DNA from: Chloroflexota bacterium
GTDB lineage: Bacteria; Chloroflexota; JAJPGV01
Direction of reading: 5' to 3'
Assembly (NCBI GenBank): GCA_021325635.1
Contig: JAJPGV010000016.1
Span: 146,167 to 210,166, forward strand
DNA: 64,000 nt
The notes under the pieces are model-generated. The model was not told the origin of the DNA and ran no database searches. It saw only the letters and a program-made list of their open reading frames with translations. Of the stretch, positions 25,965 to 34,210 are shown piece by piece. The first letter of the stretch is position 1. Each line of letters opens with the position of its first letter. A program made the position numbers and the translations under genes.

Positions 25965-26894
25965 ATGTTCCAGAGAATCTTGGTTCCGCTCGACGGCTCG
26001 GCCCTCGCGGAAAAGGCGCTGCCTTACGCGGTCGAGCTGGCAAAGGCGAGCTCGGGAAGGCTGATGCTGCTCCAGGCGACGGAGATTCACGGCGTTGCCG
26101 GGACGATCCCGTCCCTCGCGCAGCAGCAGGCCGTGGAGCAAGCCGAACGCAACATGGGAGCGGTCGCCGACCGGCTGAGCGACGGCGGCCTGAAGGTCGA
26201 GCCGTACGCCTTCCTCGGAGAAGCTGCCGAGGCTATCGCCGAGGAGGCGGCGCTTCGCCGTGCAGACGCGATCGTGATGTCCACTCACGGGCGCAGCGGT
26301 ATTGGCCGCTGGATCTACGGCAGCGTAGCCCAGGGCGTGCTGCAGCGCTCCAGCGTCCCGGTTCTGCTGGTTCCGGCGTCGTGCCAGACCGCGTGGCTGG
26401 GAGAGCAGGAGCGCAGCGTTGTCGTGGCATTGGACGGCTCCGACCTGGCCGAACAGGCTCTGCCCGCCGCGACCGAGCTGGCCGGACGGCTCGGGGCAAG
26501 CCTGCTGCTGGTGCAGGTGGTGGTTCCCCCCACTCCATCGGCCTACGGCGGAACGGAGCTCTACCTCGAGGTGGGCCCGGACGAGCTGCTGCAATACGCC
26601 CGCGAATACCTGGCGACGGTCGAGCGGCAGCTGCAGGACAAGGGCCTGCGCATCGACAGCGAAGCCCGGCTCGGCGCGCCGTCCATCACCATTGCTCGGA
26701 TAGCGTTCGAGCGCAACGCCTGGGCCATCGCCATGGCATCGCACGGACGTGGGGGGATCGCGCGCGCCGTCATGGGCAGCGTGGCAAACGGCGTGGTGCA
26801 CTACTCGCCGGTCCCTGTCCTCGTGACCCGGCCTCAACAGGCGACTGCGAAGGTGCGTGCCAAGGCGCACCGCCGAGCGCTCGCTTCAATCTGA
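25965..26894 (+). CDS. Tandem-domain universal stress protein
   Basis: The protein has 309 residues from the ATG at 25965, preceded by TTGGAGGTCC; the in-frame TTG at 25950 lies upstream of that site. It has two UspA domains: 1-145 (ILVPLDGSALAEKAL to MSTHGRSGIGRWIYGS) and 150-295 (VVVALDGSDLAEQAL to MASHGRGGIARAVMGS). Both carry the G-2x-G-9x-G(S/T) ATP-binding pattern. The same architecture occurs at 41107 and in mycobacterial DosR-controlled USPs. It is divergent from the response regulator, with its own array 5. Confidence 0.9.
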   Translation: MFQRILVPLDGSALAEKALPYAVELAKASSGRLMLLQATEIHGVAGTIPSLAQQQAVEQAERNMGAVADRLSDGGLKVEPYAFLGEAAEAIAEEAALRRADAIVMSTHGRSGIGRWIYGSVAQGVLQRSSVPVLLVPASCQTAWLGEQERSVVVALDGSDLAEQALPAATELAGRLGASLLLVQVVVPPTPSAYGGTELYLEVGPDELLQYAREYLATVERQLQDKGLRIDSEARLGAPSITIARIAFERNAWAIAMASHGRGGIARAVMGSVANGVVHYSPVPVLVTRPQQATAKVRAKAHRRALASI

Positions 26895-26925
26895 GCTTAG
26901 GCAAGGGATCGATGTTTGCGCCTCC

Positions 26926-26953
26926 GTTCACAGGCCGTTTAGGCCATGTTTAC
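26926..26953 (+). promoter_or_regulatory. 11-bp-phased direct repeats, array 6 (ferritin-like gene)
   Basis: GTTCAC at 26926, GTTTAG at 26937 and GTTTAC at 26948 are exactly 11 bp apart, 46 bp before the start codon at 26999. This is one of the cleanest arrays. Confidence 0.77.
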
Positions 26954-26998
26954 CCGCCGGAGGGCAGCATGGCAGCAGAAACGTAAGGAGGCAAACCG

Positions 26999-27535
26999 AT
27001 GGCAACGACGACAGACTCCAGTCCTGTGTTCCTGGATGCCCTGCTGGCGACGGGAATGCCGACCGAGCTCACAACCAGTGAGCGCAAGTCGGAGATCGAG
27101 CAGCTGCTGGACCAGCTGGAGGCGCAGGAAGCCGAAGAGCGGGAGCTGCTCAAGGAGTACGAACGCGCGGCGGAGACCACCCCGGATAAGGGCGTGCGCT
27201 TCTTGATGGGGCTGGTGCTCGAAGACGAGCAGCGGCATCGCCGGCTGATGGAGCTCATGACCAACGACGTTCGGCAGTCGGTGCTGTGGCTGCACGACCG
27301 GCCAGCGCTGCCCTCCGTGGAGGGCTCGGACGAGCGCCGCGCCGCGCTGCTGGAGCAGACCGAGAAATTCCTGGCAGTCGAGCGCCAGAGCCTGGCCGAG
27401 CTGGCCAACCTGCAGCACCGAGTCAGCAAGATCCACTCGGGTCTGCTGGAAATCTTGGTGAGCTCGATGGCCGCCGACAACCGCAAGCACGTCGAGATCC
27501 TGGAGTACGTCAAGCGACAGCTTTCTAAGTCGTAA
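26999..27535 (+). CDS. Helical-bundle, ferritin-like protein of unknown function
   Basis: The protein has 178 residues from the ATG at 26999 with TAAGGAGG upstream. It is almost entirely helical. Residues 28-95 contain EAEERELLKEYERAAE and LVLEDEQRHRRLMELM, and residues 120-175 contain a second helical pair ending SSMAADNRKHVEILEYV. The two (E/D)xx(R/K)H elements resemble carboxylate-His iron sites of ferritin-like/rubrerythrin proteins, but the full diiron set is not clear. It lies behind array 6 and upstream of the membrane hydrogenase genes. Its last codons are part of a 104-bp duplication. Confidence 0.6.
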   Translation: MATTTDSSPVFLDALLATGMPTELTTSERKSEIEQLLDQLEAQEAEERELLKEYERAAETTPDKGVRFLMGLVLEDEQRHRRLMELMTNDVRQSVLWLHDRPALPSVEGSDERRAALLEQTEKFLAVERQSLAELANLQHRVSKIHSGLLEILVSSMAADNRKHVEILEYVKRQLSKS

Positions 27536-27727
27536 GGCGTTAGTCGCTGGTCGCTGGATGTCGTGGGGTGCTAACACGAGGTATCGAAGGAGGGCCCTCT
27601 GCCCTCCTCCCCATTACACGCACGCTTTCTAAGTCGTAAGGCGTTAGTCGCTGGTCGCTGGATGTCGTGGGGTGCTAACACGAGGTATCGAAGGAGGCCC
27701 TCTGCCCTCCTCCCCATTACACGCACG
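27521..27727 (+). repeat. Tandem duplication of about 104 bp with internal hairpins
   Basis: The segment 27521-27624 is repeated at 27625-27727 with one base missing (a run of G in AGGAGGGCC). The first copy includes the last codons and stop of the ferritin-like gene. Each copy contains a G/C-rich hairpin (AGGAGGGC pairing with GCCCTCCT in copy 1, 27588-27609), which could act as a terminator or mRNA-stabilising element. The duplication lies in the 288-bp gap before the membrane hydrogenase. Confidence 0.9.
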
Positions 27728-27732
27728 TTCTC

Positions 27733-27811
27733 CAGCGACCCGCGACCAGCGCCTAGCGACCAGCGCCCAGCGCCCAGCGCCTAGCGACCCGCGCCTAGCG
27801 CCTAGCGCCCC
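27733..27811 (+). repeat. Short degenerate AGCGCCTAGCGACC-type microrepeats
   Basis: This stretch is made of variants of AGCGACC, AGCGCCT and AGCGCCC, about ten units of 7-10 bp. It is partly complementary to the GTCGCTGGTCGCTGG segments of the upstream tandem duplication, so large RNA stem-loops could form just ahead of the hydrogenase ribosome site. Confidence 0.75.
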
Positions 27812-27823
27812 CGTAAGGAGTAG

Positions 27824-28978
27824 ATGATGTTCCAATTCGATTCCGATCTCCCGTCCGCGCTGGAGCGGCGAGGCATCTCGCGGCGGACCTTCCTGGGCTT
27901 TTGCGCCGCGATGACCGCCACGCTGGCCCTACCGCCGCGGTTCATTCCCCGGGTGCAGGCAGCGCTGGAGGGGGCGGATCGGCCCATCCTCATCTGGCGC
28001 GAGTTCCAGGACTGCGCGGGTAACACCGAGTCGCTGCTGCGCTCCAGCCATCCAGCCATTGCCGACATCGTGCTCGAGCTGTTCTCACTCGAGTACCACG
28101 AAACCGTCATGGCAGGGGCTGGCAAGCAGGCCGAGGCAGCCATGGAGAAGGTCATACAGGAGCAAAAGGGCAAGTACCTGGCAGTGATCGAGGGAGCCAT
28201 CCCTATGGGCCAGGGTGGCGTCTTCTGCACCGTGGGCGGACGAACGGCGCTGGACATCGCTCGCCAGGTGTGCTCCAACGCCGCGGCGACGATCGCTGTC
28301 GGCGCCTGCGCCTGGGATGGCGGCCTGGTTCGCGGAGCGCCCAATCCAACGGAGGCGGTGGGCGTTCAGGAGGCCGTGCCAGGCATCAAGGTGGTGAACC
28401 TGGGCGGCTGTCCTCACAACGCGGCCAACACCGTGGCAGTGCTGGTGCACTACCTGACCTTCAAGGAGCTGCCGGCGCTCGATCAGTACGGGCGGCCACT
28501 GTTCGCCTACGGCAACATCATCCACGACCAATGCGAGCGCCGGGCGCACTACGACGCCGGGCGCTTCGTCGAGGAATGGGGGGACGAAGGGCACCGCAAG
28601 GGCTGGTGCCTGTACAAGATGGGCTGCAAGGGCCCGCAGACCAACTACAACTGCCCGCGCGTGGGTTGGAACGACGGCACCAGCTGGCCAGTGAAGTCGG
28701 GCCACGGCTGCATCGGCTGTGCCGGACCGCGCTTCTGGGACACGATGGACCCCTTCTACAACCGTCTGCCCAACGTGCCCGGCTTCGGCGCCGACGTGAC
28801 GGCGGGCCAGGTTGGGCTCGGCATCACCGCGGCCACGGCGCTGGCCTTTGGGGCTCATGGCGTCGCTTCCGCGGTGCGTGCCCAGGTGCGACCCAAAGAG
28901 GCCGTAGAGAAGCCCGACGCGAATAAGCTGCCGGCCGAGACGCCGGCCATCCAGGCCACCGAGGAGAAGCCCGAATGA
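27824..28978 (+). CDS. Membrane-bound NiFe hydrogenase small subunit with Tat signal
   Basis: The protein has 384 residues (ATG 27824 or 27827, after GTAAGGAG). A Tat signal with SRRTFLGF (19-26) leads to a group 1-type small subunit. The proximal-cluster motif is DCAGNTES, with C64 but Asn67 where a second Cys usually stands; further ligands are in GVFCTVGG and GGCPHN. Distal ligands are in HDQCERR and WCLYKMGCKGP, and medial ligands in NCPRV and GHGCIGCAGPRFWD. A hydrophobic helix near 318-340 (GLGITAATALAFGAHGVASAV) anchors it to the membrane. It is followed with a 4-bp overlap by the large subunit. Subgroup assignment needs a tree. Confidence 0.92.
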   Translation: MMFQFDSDLPSALERRGISRRTFLGFCAAMTATLALPPRFIPRVQAALEGADRPILIWREFQDCAGNTESLLRSSHPAIADIVLELFSLEYHETVMAGAGKQAEAAMEKVIQEQKGKYLAVIEGAIPMGQGGVFCTVGGRTALDIARQVCSNAAATIAVGACAWDGGLVRGAPNPTEAVGVQEAVPGIKVVNLGGCPHNAANTVAVLVHYLTFKELPALDQYGRPLFAYGNIIHDQCERRAHYDAGRFVEEWGDEGHRKGWCLYKMGCKGPQTNYNCPRVGWNDGTSWPVKSGHGCIGCAGPRFWDTMDPFYNRLPNVPGFGADVTAGQVGLGITAATALAFGAHGVASAVRAQVRPKEAVEKPDANKLPAETPAIQATEEKPE

Positions 28979-30687
28979 CCCGCATCGCCATCGACCCGGT
29001 CACACGCATCGAGGGCCACCTACGCATCGAGGCGGAGGTCGACGGCGGAGCCGTAACCGACGCATGGTCCTCGGGAACGATGTTCCGAGGCATCGAGCTC
29101 ATCCTGCGGCACCGCGATCCACGAGAAGCGTGGATCTGGGCGCAGCGTATCTGCGGCGTCTGCACCACGGTCCATGCGCTCGCCTCAGTGCGAGCAGTGG
29201 AGAGCGCGCTGGGCATCGAGGTTCCGGACAACGCCCGCCTGGTGCGCAACCTGATCGGCGGCATCCAGAACGTGCAGGACCACGTGATCCACTTCTACCA
29301 TCTGCATGCGCTCGACTGGGTCGACGTGACCGGCGCGTTGAAGGCCGACCCGGCCAAGACCGCGCAGCTGGCTCAGTCGATCTCCGACTGGCCGAGCTCC
29401 AGTCCGGCCCACTTCAAGACGGTGCAGGACCGCGTGAAGGCGCTGGTGGACAGCGGCCAGCTCAGCCTGTTCAGCAGCGGCTACTGGGGCCACCCCGCCT
29501 ACAAGCTGCCGCCCGAAGCGGACCTCATGGCCGTGGCGCACTACATCGAGGCGCTGGACTGGCAGCGTGACGTCATCCGCGTGCACGCTATGCTAGGAGG
29601 CAAGAATCCTCACCCTCAGACCTACCTGGTGGGCGGCATGGCCACGTCGATGGACCCCAACGAGCCCGACGCCACCATCAACCTGGAGCGCCTCAGCTTC
29701 ATCGCCGAGCGCTTCAAGATCGCCAAGGCCTTCGTCGAGCAGGTGTACGTGCCGGACGTGCTGGCCGTGGCGAGCTTCTACCCGGAATGGTTTGGGCTGG
29801 GCGAAGGGCTGGGCAACTTCATGGCCTATGGCGACTTCCCCGGGGGAGCCGTGCGCGACGCCAGCAAATACTTCTTCCCCCAGGGCATCGTGCTGAACCG
29901 CGACCTGAGCCGGGTGAACCCCTTCGCTCCGGACAATGTGAGCGAGTACGTCACCCACTCCTGGTACGACTACGGAACGGGCGACCAGTCCGGCAAGAAT
30001 CCTTTCCTCGGGGAGACCAACCCCAGGTACAGCGGACCCAACCCGCCGTTCGAGTTCCTGAACACCGATCAGAAATACTCCTGGCTCAAGGCGCCGCGCT
30101 ACCAGGATCAGCCGATGGAAGTTGGGCCGCTGGCGCGTACGCTGGTGGCCTACGCCTCGGGCGTTCCCGCGGTGAAGCAGACGGTGGACGCCGTTCTGGC
30201 CCAGCTCAAGGCCCCACCAGCGGCCCTGTTCTCCACGCTGGGTCGAGTGGCGGCACGCGCCATCGAGGCCAAGCTGATGGTCAACCAGCTGCAGAGCTGG
30301 CTGAACGAGCTTACCGACAACCTGGGTCACGGCAAGCTGCAGGTGCACGACGGGCGGCTGTGGGATCCGGCCAGCTGGCCCAAGCAGGCCCAGGGCTTCG
30401 GCTGGCACGAAGCGCCGCGCGGATCGCTGGGACACTGGGTGAAGATCGAGGACCAGAAGATCGACAACTACCAGGCCGTGGTCCCAAGCACCTGGAACGC
30501 CGGGCCCCGCGACGCCAAGGGCCAGCGCGGCGCATACGAGGCCTCATTGCTGAAGACGCCCATCGCCGACCCCGAACGTCCTCTCGAGATCCTGCGAACG
30601 GTGCACTCGTTCGACCCCTGCCTGGCCTGCGCCGTGCACGTGGTCGACCCACGCAAACGGTCCATCGCCGAAGTGCAGGTGCTGTAG
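28975..30687 (+). CDS. Membrane-bound NiFe hydrogenase large subunit
   Basis: The protein has 570 residues and overlaps the small subunit stop as ATGA. It carries the NiFe site: RICGVCTTVHALASVRAVE at the N-terminus and DPCLACAVH at the C-terminus, followed by a 15-residue extension (VVDPRKRSIAEVQVL) for protease removal. ITRIEGH-type (VTRIEGHLRIE) start is typical of group 1. With the Tat-exported small subunit it should oxidise H2 on the outer face of the membrane and pass electrons to the cytochrome b encoded next. Confidence 0.94.
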   Translation: MTRIAIDPVTRIEGHLRIEAEVDGGAVTDAWSSGTMFRGIELILRHRDPREAWIWAQRICGVCTTVHALASVRAVESALGIEVPDNARLVRNLIGGIQNVQDHVIHFYHLHALDWVDVTGALKADPAKTAQLAQSISDWPSSSPAHFKTVQDRVKALVDSGQLSLFSSGYWGHPAYKLPPEADLMAVAHYIEALDWQRDVIRVHAMLGGKNPHPQTYLVGGMATSMDPNEPDATINLERLSFIAERFKIAKAFVEQVYVPDVLAVASFYPEWFGLGEGLGNFMAYGDFPGGAVRDASKYFFPQGIVLNRDLSRVNPFAPDNVSEYVTHSWYDYGTGDQSGKNPFLGETNPRYSGPNPPFEFLNTDQKYSWLKAPRYQDQPMEVGPLARTLVAYASGVPAVKQTVDAVLAQLKAPPAALFSTLGRVAARAIEAKLMVNQLQSWLNELTDNLGHGKLQVHDGRLWDPASWPKQAQGFGWHEAPRGSLGHWVKIEDQKIDNYQAVVPSTWNAGPRDAKGQRGAYEASLLKTPIADPERPLEILRTVHSFDPCLACAVHVVDPRKRSIAEVQVL

Positions 30688-30689
30688 CC

Positions 30690-31466
30690 GTGGCTGCCAC
30701 CATCCGACCGCTGGGGCTGTCGGCCGAGCAGCCCGCCGAAGATCGGCCGAAGCGTGACGAGCTGGTGCGGGTGTACGTATGGGAGCTTCCCGTGCGCGCC
30801 GTGCACTGGCTGATCTTCTTCTCGATGATCGTGCTCTCGGTCACCGGCTACTACCTGCACAACCCCTTCTTCATCGTGCGAGGCCAGGCCGCCTTCACGC
30901 TGGCGACGATGCGCTTCATCCACGAGGTGACCGCGTTCGTGTTCAGCATGGCCTTCGTGGTCCGCATCTACTGGTTCTTCGTCGGCAACGTCTACGCGCG
31001 CTGGAAGGCCTTCGTACCCGTGACCAGGCGACAGCGCCGGGGCCTGCGCGAGATGCTGAAGTACTACCTGTTCCTGCGCTGGGTGGCGCCGCAGGAGGTC
31101 GGACACAACCCGCTGGCGGCAGGCATGTACCTGCTGGTGTACCTGCTGTTCCTGGTGCAGATCCTGACCGGCTTTGCGCTGTACGAATGGGTGCTGGGAA
31201 CTGAGCCGCTGCGAACGATGTTCGGCTGGCTGCCGCGGCTCATCAACATCCAGTACCTGCGCGAAACGCACTACTTCCTGATGTTCATCTCCTTCGCCTT
31301 CACCATTCATCACGTGTACAGCGCGCTGCTGGTCGCGATCGAAGAGGCGAACGGCCTGATGGGCAGCATTTTCAGCGGCCACAAGTTCGTGCCGGCGAAG
31401 GTCGTCGAACAGGATGCCGCTGAGATCGAGCAGGATGCCGCACCCAACGGAGAGCCCGCAAAGTGA
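30690..31466 (+). CDS. Hydrogenase cytochrome b subunit
   Basis: The protein has 258 residues from a GTG at 30690, two bases after the large-subunit stop; the frame is open far upstream but that is a shadow. Four membrane helices are visible. Heme-ligand His candidates are in VRAVHWLIFF (helix 1), RFIHEVTAF (helix 2), and ETHYFLMF and FTIHHVYSAL (helices 3-4), the HyaC/HupC arrangement. It accepts electrons from the small subunit and reduces quinone. The C-terminal tail with the repeat EQDAAEIEQDAA is unusual. Confidence 0.9.
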   Translation: MAATIRPLGLSAEQPAEDRPKRDELVRVYVWELPVRAVHWLIFFSMIVLSVTGYYLHNPFFIVRGQAAFTLATMRFIHEVTAFVFSMAFVVRIYWFFVGNVYARWKAFVPVTRRQRRGLREMLKYYLFLRWVAPQEVGHNPLAAGMYLLVYLLFLVQILTGFALYEWVLGTEPLRTMFGWLPRLINIQYLRETHYFLMFISFAFTIHHVYSALLVAIEEANGLMGSIFSGHKFVPAKVVEQDAAEIEQDAAPNGEPAK

Positions 31467-31957
31467 CACGGCCGACGATCGTCCTGGGCCTGGGCAACGT
31501 GCTCATGTCCGACGAGGGGCTGGGCATCCACGCCCTACGCCGGCTGCTGGCCAGTGGCCGGCTCGACCCGGAGGCGCAGGCCATCGACGGTGGAACTATG
31601 GGCCTGGAGCTGCTGAGCCTGGCCGCGGGCGCACGGCGGCTGCTGGTCATCGACGCCATCGACCTCGATGCGGCACCGGGAGAGCTGCTGCGGGTGGACG
31701 GCGAGGCGCTCGCCGCGATGCAGGGCGAGGGCAGCGCCCACAGCCTGGGTCTGGGCGACCTGCTGCTGGCCATGCGCATGCTGGGCGAGCAGCCCGAGGA
31801 CGTGGTCGTGCTGGGACTGCAGCCGGATCGGGTCAGCTTGGGCACCGCAACGTCCGAAGCGGTGGAGCAGGCGCTTCCGATGCTGGTCGAAGCTGCGCTC
31901 GAGCAGCTCGATCGGTGGCAGGCAATCGATCGAAGAGCGGAGGTGCGCCATGCATGA
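31463..31957 (+). CDS. Hydrogenase maturation protease (HyaD/HupD family)
   Basis: The protein has 164 residues from a GTG at 31463 that overlaps the cytochrome b stop. LGLGNVLMSDEGLGIHAL is the family N-terminal motif with the nickel-sensing Glu, and LLVIDAIDLDAAPG holds the second acidic ligand. A His in SAHSLGLGDLL is the likely third ligand. It should process the large subunit at 28975. It is distinct from the Hox-type protease at 14291. Confidence 0.9.
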   Translation: MTRPTIVLGLGNVLMSDEGLGIHALRRLLASGRLDPEAQAIDGGTMGLELLSLAAGARRLLVIDAIDLDAAPGELLRVDGEALAAMQGEGSAHSLGLGDLLLAMRMLGEQPEDVVVLGLQPDRVSLGTATSEAVEQALPMLVEAALEQLDRWQAIDRRAEVRHA

Positions 31958-32294
31958 GGTCGGCCTGGTGCAGCAGGCTATCGACTCCGCCGTCCGAGCG
32001 GCGAAAGACGCCGGAGCCGGCAGCATCGAGCAACTCACCTTCGCTATCACGCCGGGCGGCCACGTCACCCCCGAGGTGGTCGAGACCCTGTTCGCGGCAC
32101 TGAGCGCCGGCACGCCGGCAGCCGGCGCGGCGCTGGCCTTCGAGCAGCAGCCGGGCACCGTCCGCTGCTGGAGCTGCGGCGAGACGTTCGAGCTATCCGA
32201 GGCGGGCTCCGAAGCCTGCCCTTCGTGCGGCAGCGAATCGCACGATCACCCGCAAGGGCCAGAGCTGGTACTCAGGTACGTGGACGTAGCCTAG
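31950..32294 (+). CDS. hypA: Hydrogenase nickel incorporation protein HypA
   Basis: The protein has 114 residues beginning MHEVGLVQ, which supplies the Met-His nickel site. The zinc ribbon is CWSCGE...CPSCGS (about 74-93). HypA delivers nickel to the large subunit with HypB and SlyD; no hypB, hypD, hypE or hypF occurs in the window, so the rest of the maturation set lies elsewhere. It overlaps the protease end by eight bases and closes the hydrogenase operon. Confidence 0.92.
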   Translation: MHEVGLVQQAIDSAVRAAKDAGAGSIEQLTFAITPGGHVTPEVVETLFAALSAGTPAAGAALAFEQQPGTVRCWSCGETFELSEAGSEACPSCGSESHDHPQGPELVLRYVDVA

Positions 32295-32364
32295 ACGCCG
32301 GAGGCTGGTCGAAGGCTGGTCGCCGAAGGCCTCGAGAACAGGCCCCGGTGAGTATCATGCAGCG

Positions 32365-32679
32365 GTGGTGCTAGAAGTCGCGATCCTGAACGTCAAGCCC
32401 GACCAAGGGGACAACTTCGAGAGGGCGTTCCGAGAGGCAAGCGCGATCGTCAGCACGGCTGGCGGCTATGTCTCTCACGAACTCGGACGTTGTCTGGAAC
32501 AGCCCGACAAGTACGTTCTCCTCGTCCGCTGGCAGAGCGTGGAAGCGCACACCATGGGGTTCAGACAGTCCAGGGCGTACGAGGAGTGGAAGCGACTGCT
32601 CCATCACTTCTACGATCCCTTTCCCACCGTCGAGCACTACCTGCAATGCGCGGGAGGGGACCCGTCGGCGGCCACGTAG
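32365..32679 (+). CDS. Antibiotic biosynthesis monooxygenase (ABM)-domain protein
   Basis: The protein has 104 residues from a GTG at 32365 (a second GTG follows directly). The ABM ferredoxin-like fold is seen in VLEVAILNVKPDQGDNFERAF, GYVSHELGRCLEQPDKYVLLVRWQSVEAH and FRQSRAYEEWKRLLHHFYDPFP. Such small dimers act as monooxygenases, heme-degrading enzymes or simple binders; no specific activity can be assigned. No phased array is visible upstream, so it may stand alone. Confidence 0.75.
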   Translation: MVLEVAILNVKPDQGDNFERAFREASAIVSTAGGYVSHELGRCLEQPDKYVLLVRWQSVEAHTMGFRQSRAYEEWKRLLHHFYDPFPTVEHYLQCAGGDPSAAT

Positions 32680-32792
32680 GTCGTGGACGCGAAGCCAGCC
32701 GGCCATATCGATAGGGCGCCGGAAAGCACGGAGCGGCCCTCTAGCGCCATCCGAGGACTCCGGAGGAGCGGCGAGCCGACGATGCGACGCGC

Positions 32793-33008
32793 CTAGCGCG
32801 CCACGGCCTGCTGGCGGCGGCGAGGTCGCTCGGCGGCGCTGAGCTGGGCCAGCAGATCGCTCAGATGGCCGTCGTAGATCGACTGTCCGCCGGCCGCGGC
32901 CAGCGACTTGAGGGCCAGGTAGTGCATGGAGCACAGGCGGACCGCTTTCAGGCTGATGGCGCTCGCGCTTGGGCAATTGCGCACGTGGCAGCGATCTTCG
33001 GTATTCAT
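32793..33008 (-). CDS. Small Cys/His protein of unknown function
   Basis: The protein has 71 residues from the ATG at 33008, preceded by GGGGAGGCCGAAC. The N-terminus has CHVRNCPSA and LCSMHYLAL, a C-x4-C...C-x2-H pattern that could bind one zinc. The rest is a helix (GHLSDLLAQLSAAERPRRRQQ) with a basic tail. I do not recognise the family. It lies convergent to the ABM gene and divergent from hypC. Confidence 0.55.
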   Translation of the reverse strand: MNTEDRCHVRNCPSASAISLKAVRLCSMHYLALKSLAAAGGQSIYDGHLSDLLAQLSAAERPRRRQQAVAR

Positions 33009-33134
33009 GTTCGGCCTCCCCGGAACGCGCGTCCGGTTGTTTCTTTCAGACACATTCTAGCATCTCGTCCGGTCGCTTTTTAGGCAGGTCGCTTTCGGAG
33101 CCGGCCTGCCCGCGACGGCAGAGCCTGCGCCGGC

Positions 33135-33162
33135 GTTTATACAGCGTTGATTGCGCGTTCAT
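33135..33162 (+). promoter_or_regulatory. 11-bp-phased direct repeats, array 7 (hypC operon)
   Basis: GTTTAT at 33135, GTTGAT at 33146 and GTTCAT at 33157 are exactly 11 bp apart, 60 bp before hypC. All three copies fit the consensus. Confidence 0.77.
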
Positions 33163-33221
33163 GGTGCAGCTAGCACACCGGTTTTACGCTCGACCGAGAA
33201 GCTGAGCTAGGGAGTGCGTTC

Positions 33222-33476
33222 ATGTGCCGAGGAGCCCCCGCGCGGATCGTGCGCATCGAAGGGGAGACGGCGTGGCTGGAAGACCGGACGGAACCGGTGT
33301 CCCTCCTTGGTATCCCGGACGCGGCCGTGGGACAGTACGTCTTCTACCATGCGGGGCTCGCACTGAGCCGGGTGGAGGCGGACGAAGCGCTGGCCATCCA
33401 GGCAGCCCTGGCCGAGCTCGACGCCCTGTACCAGCAGCAAGACCTCGTTGGGGACGTCGAGGAGCGGCGGCAGTGA
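33222..33476 (+). CDS. hypC: Hydrogenase maturation chaperone HypC/HupF family
   Basis: The protein has 84 residues and starts MCRGAPARIVRI, with the essential Cys2. The beta-barrel segment EPVSLLGIPDAAVGQYVFYHAGLALSRV matches HypC; the C-terminal helix is slightly longer than usual. HypC carries the Fe(CN)2CO unit to the large subunit. It overlaps the DUF6390-like gene by four bases and is first in an operon that runs into an importer. Array 7 precedes it. Confidence 0.85.
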   Translation: MCRGAPARIVRIEGETAWLEDRTEPVSLLGIPDAAVGQYVFYHAGLALSRVEADEALAIQAALAELDALYQQQDLVGDVEERRQ

Positions 33477-34210
33477 GCACGCTGGTGGCGAATAGGGGAC
33501 TGCTGCGGTTCGTGCACTACGCCTTCATGCCCAATCAGCTGGGCTACTGCGGGGGCGACGATGCCCGGGCGCTGATGGACTACGCGGCGGCCGGCCAGAC
33601 CGATGCGGGCCTGGAGCCGATGCTCCGAAAATTCAGCGGCGCGCTGCCCTACTTGAAGTTGATCGCGCGGACCAACGGGCTCGCGGATCCGTTCGACGAG
33701 CGGGTCGTCGAAGCCTACTGGATCGGCAACGAATTGCTGGAGCGCGTGGAGATGCGCCAGCTGTACGACGACCTGGTCGCCCGGTTTGCCGGGCATCTGC
33801 CACCGCAGGCGCTCAAATGGGTGGCCGGCAAGGCCCCAGCGGGGGCCCGGCCGCATCACAACTTCCATGTGTTCGACGTCCACAGCCGGGCGGGTGACCG
33901 GAGCATGTCCCTGGCCACCATGGACGCCTGCCGCATAAGCTGGGGAACCGTAGTCGCGGACCTGGGCGGTGAGGCGCTGGTAGAGCGGCAGCGGCTGGCC
34001 CTGGAGGACGGCCGGCTGGCGCTTTCAACGAGCATCGTAGAGGCGGCGCGTTACCGACTGGATGGGCGAGGCTTCGCGGGACGGCTGGCCAAGGGCACGC
34101 CGGTGTCGCTGCACTGGGGCTGGATATGCGAGGTGCTGGACGCTGACGAGGTAAGCCGCCTACGCCGTTACACGGCCCAACACCTGGCCCTGGCGAATGA
34201 GACGTTATGA
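33473..34210 (+). CDS. DUF6390-like hydrogenase-associated protein
   Basis: The protein has 245 residues from a GTG at 33473. RFVHYAFMPNQLGYCGGDD is the striking N-terminal motif, followed by FSGALPYLKLIARTNGLADPFDERVVEAYWIGNELLE; a His-rich PHHNFHVFDVHS segment lies in the middle. This resembles the DUF6390 family, which I recall next to hydrogenase genes in Actinobacteria and Chloroflexi. Function is unknown. The position between hypC and a nickel/peptide importer suggests a role in metal-centre assembly or nickel handling. Confidence 0.7.
   Translation: MSTLVANRGLLRFVHYAFMPNQLGYCGGDDARALMDYAAAGQTDAGLEPMLRKFSGALPYLKLIARTNGLADPFDERVVEAYWIGNELLERVEMRQLYDDLVARFAGHLPPQALKWVAGKAPAGARPHHNFHVFDVHSRAGDRSMSLATMDACRISWGTVVADLGGEALVERQRLALEDGRLALSTSIVEAARYRLDGRGFAGRLAKGTPVSLHWGWICEVLDADEVSRLRRYTAQHLALANETL

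Noticed and set aside
27521..27811. Possible CRISPR array
   Set aside because: Only two copies of a 104-bp unit with no spacers, and no cas genes; it is a tandem duplication.
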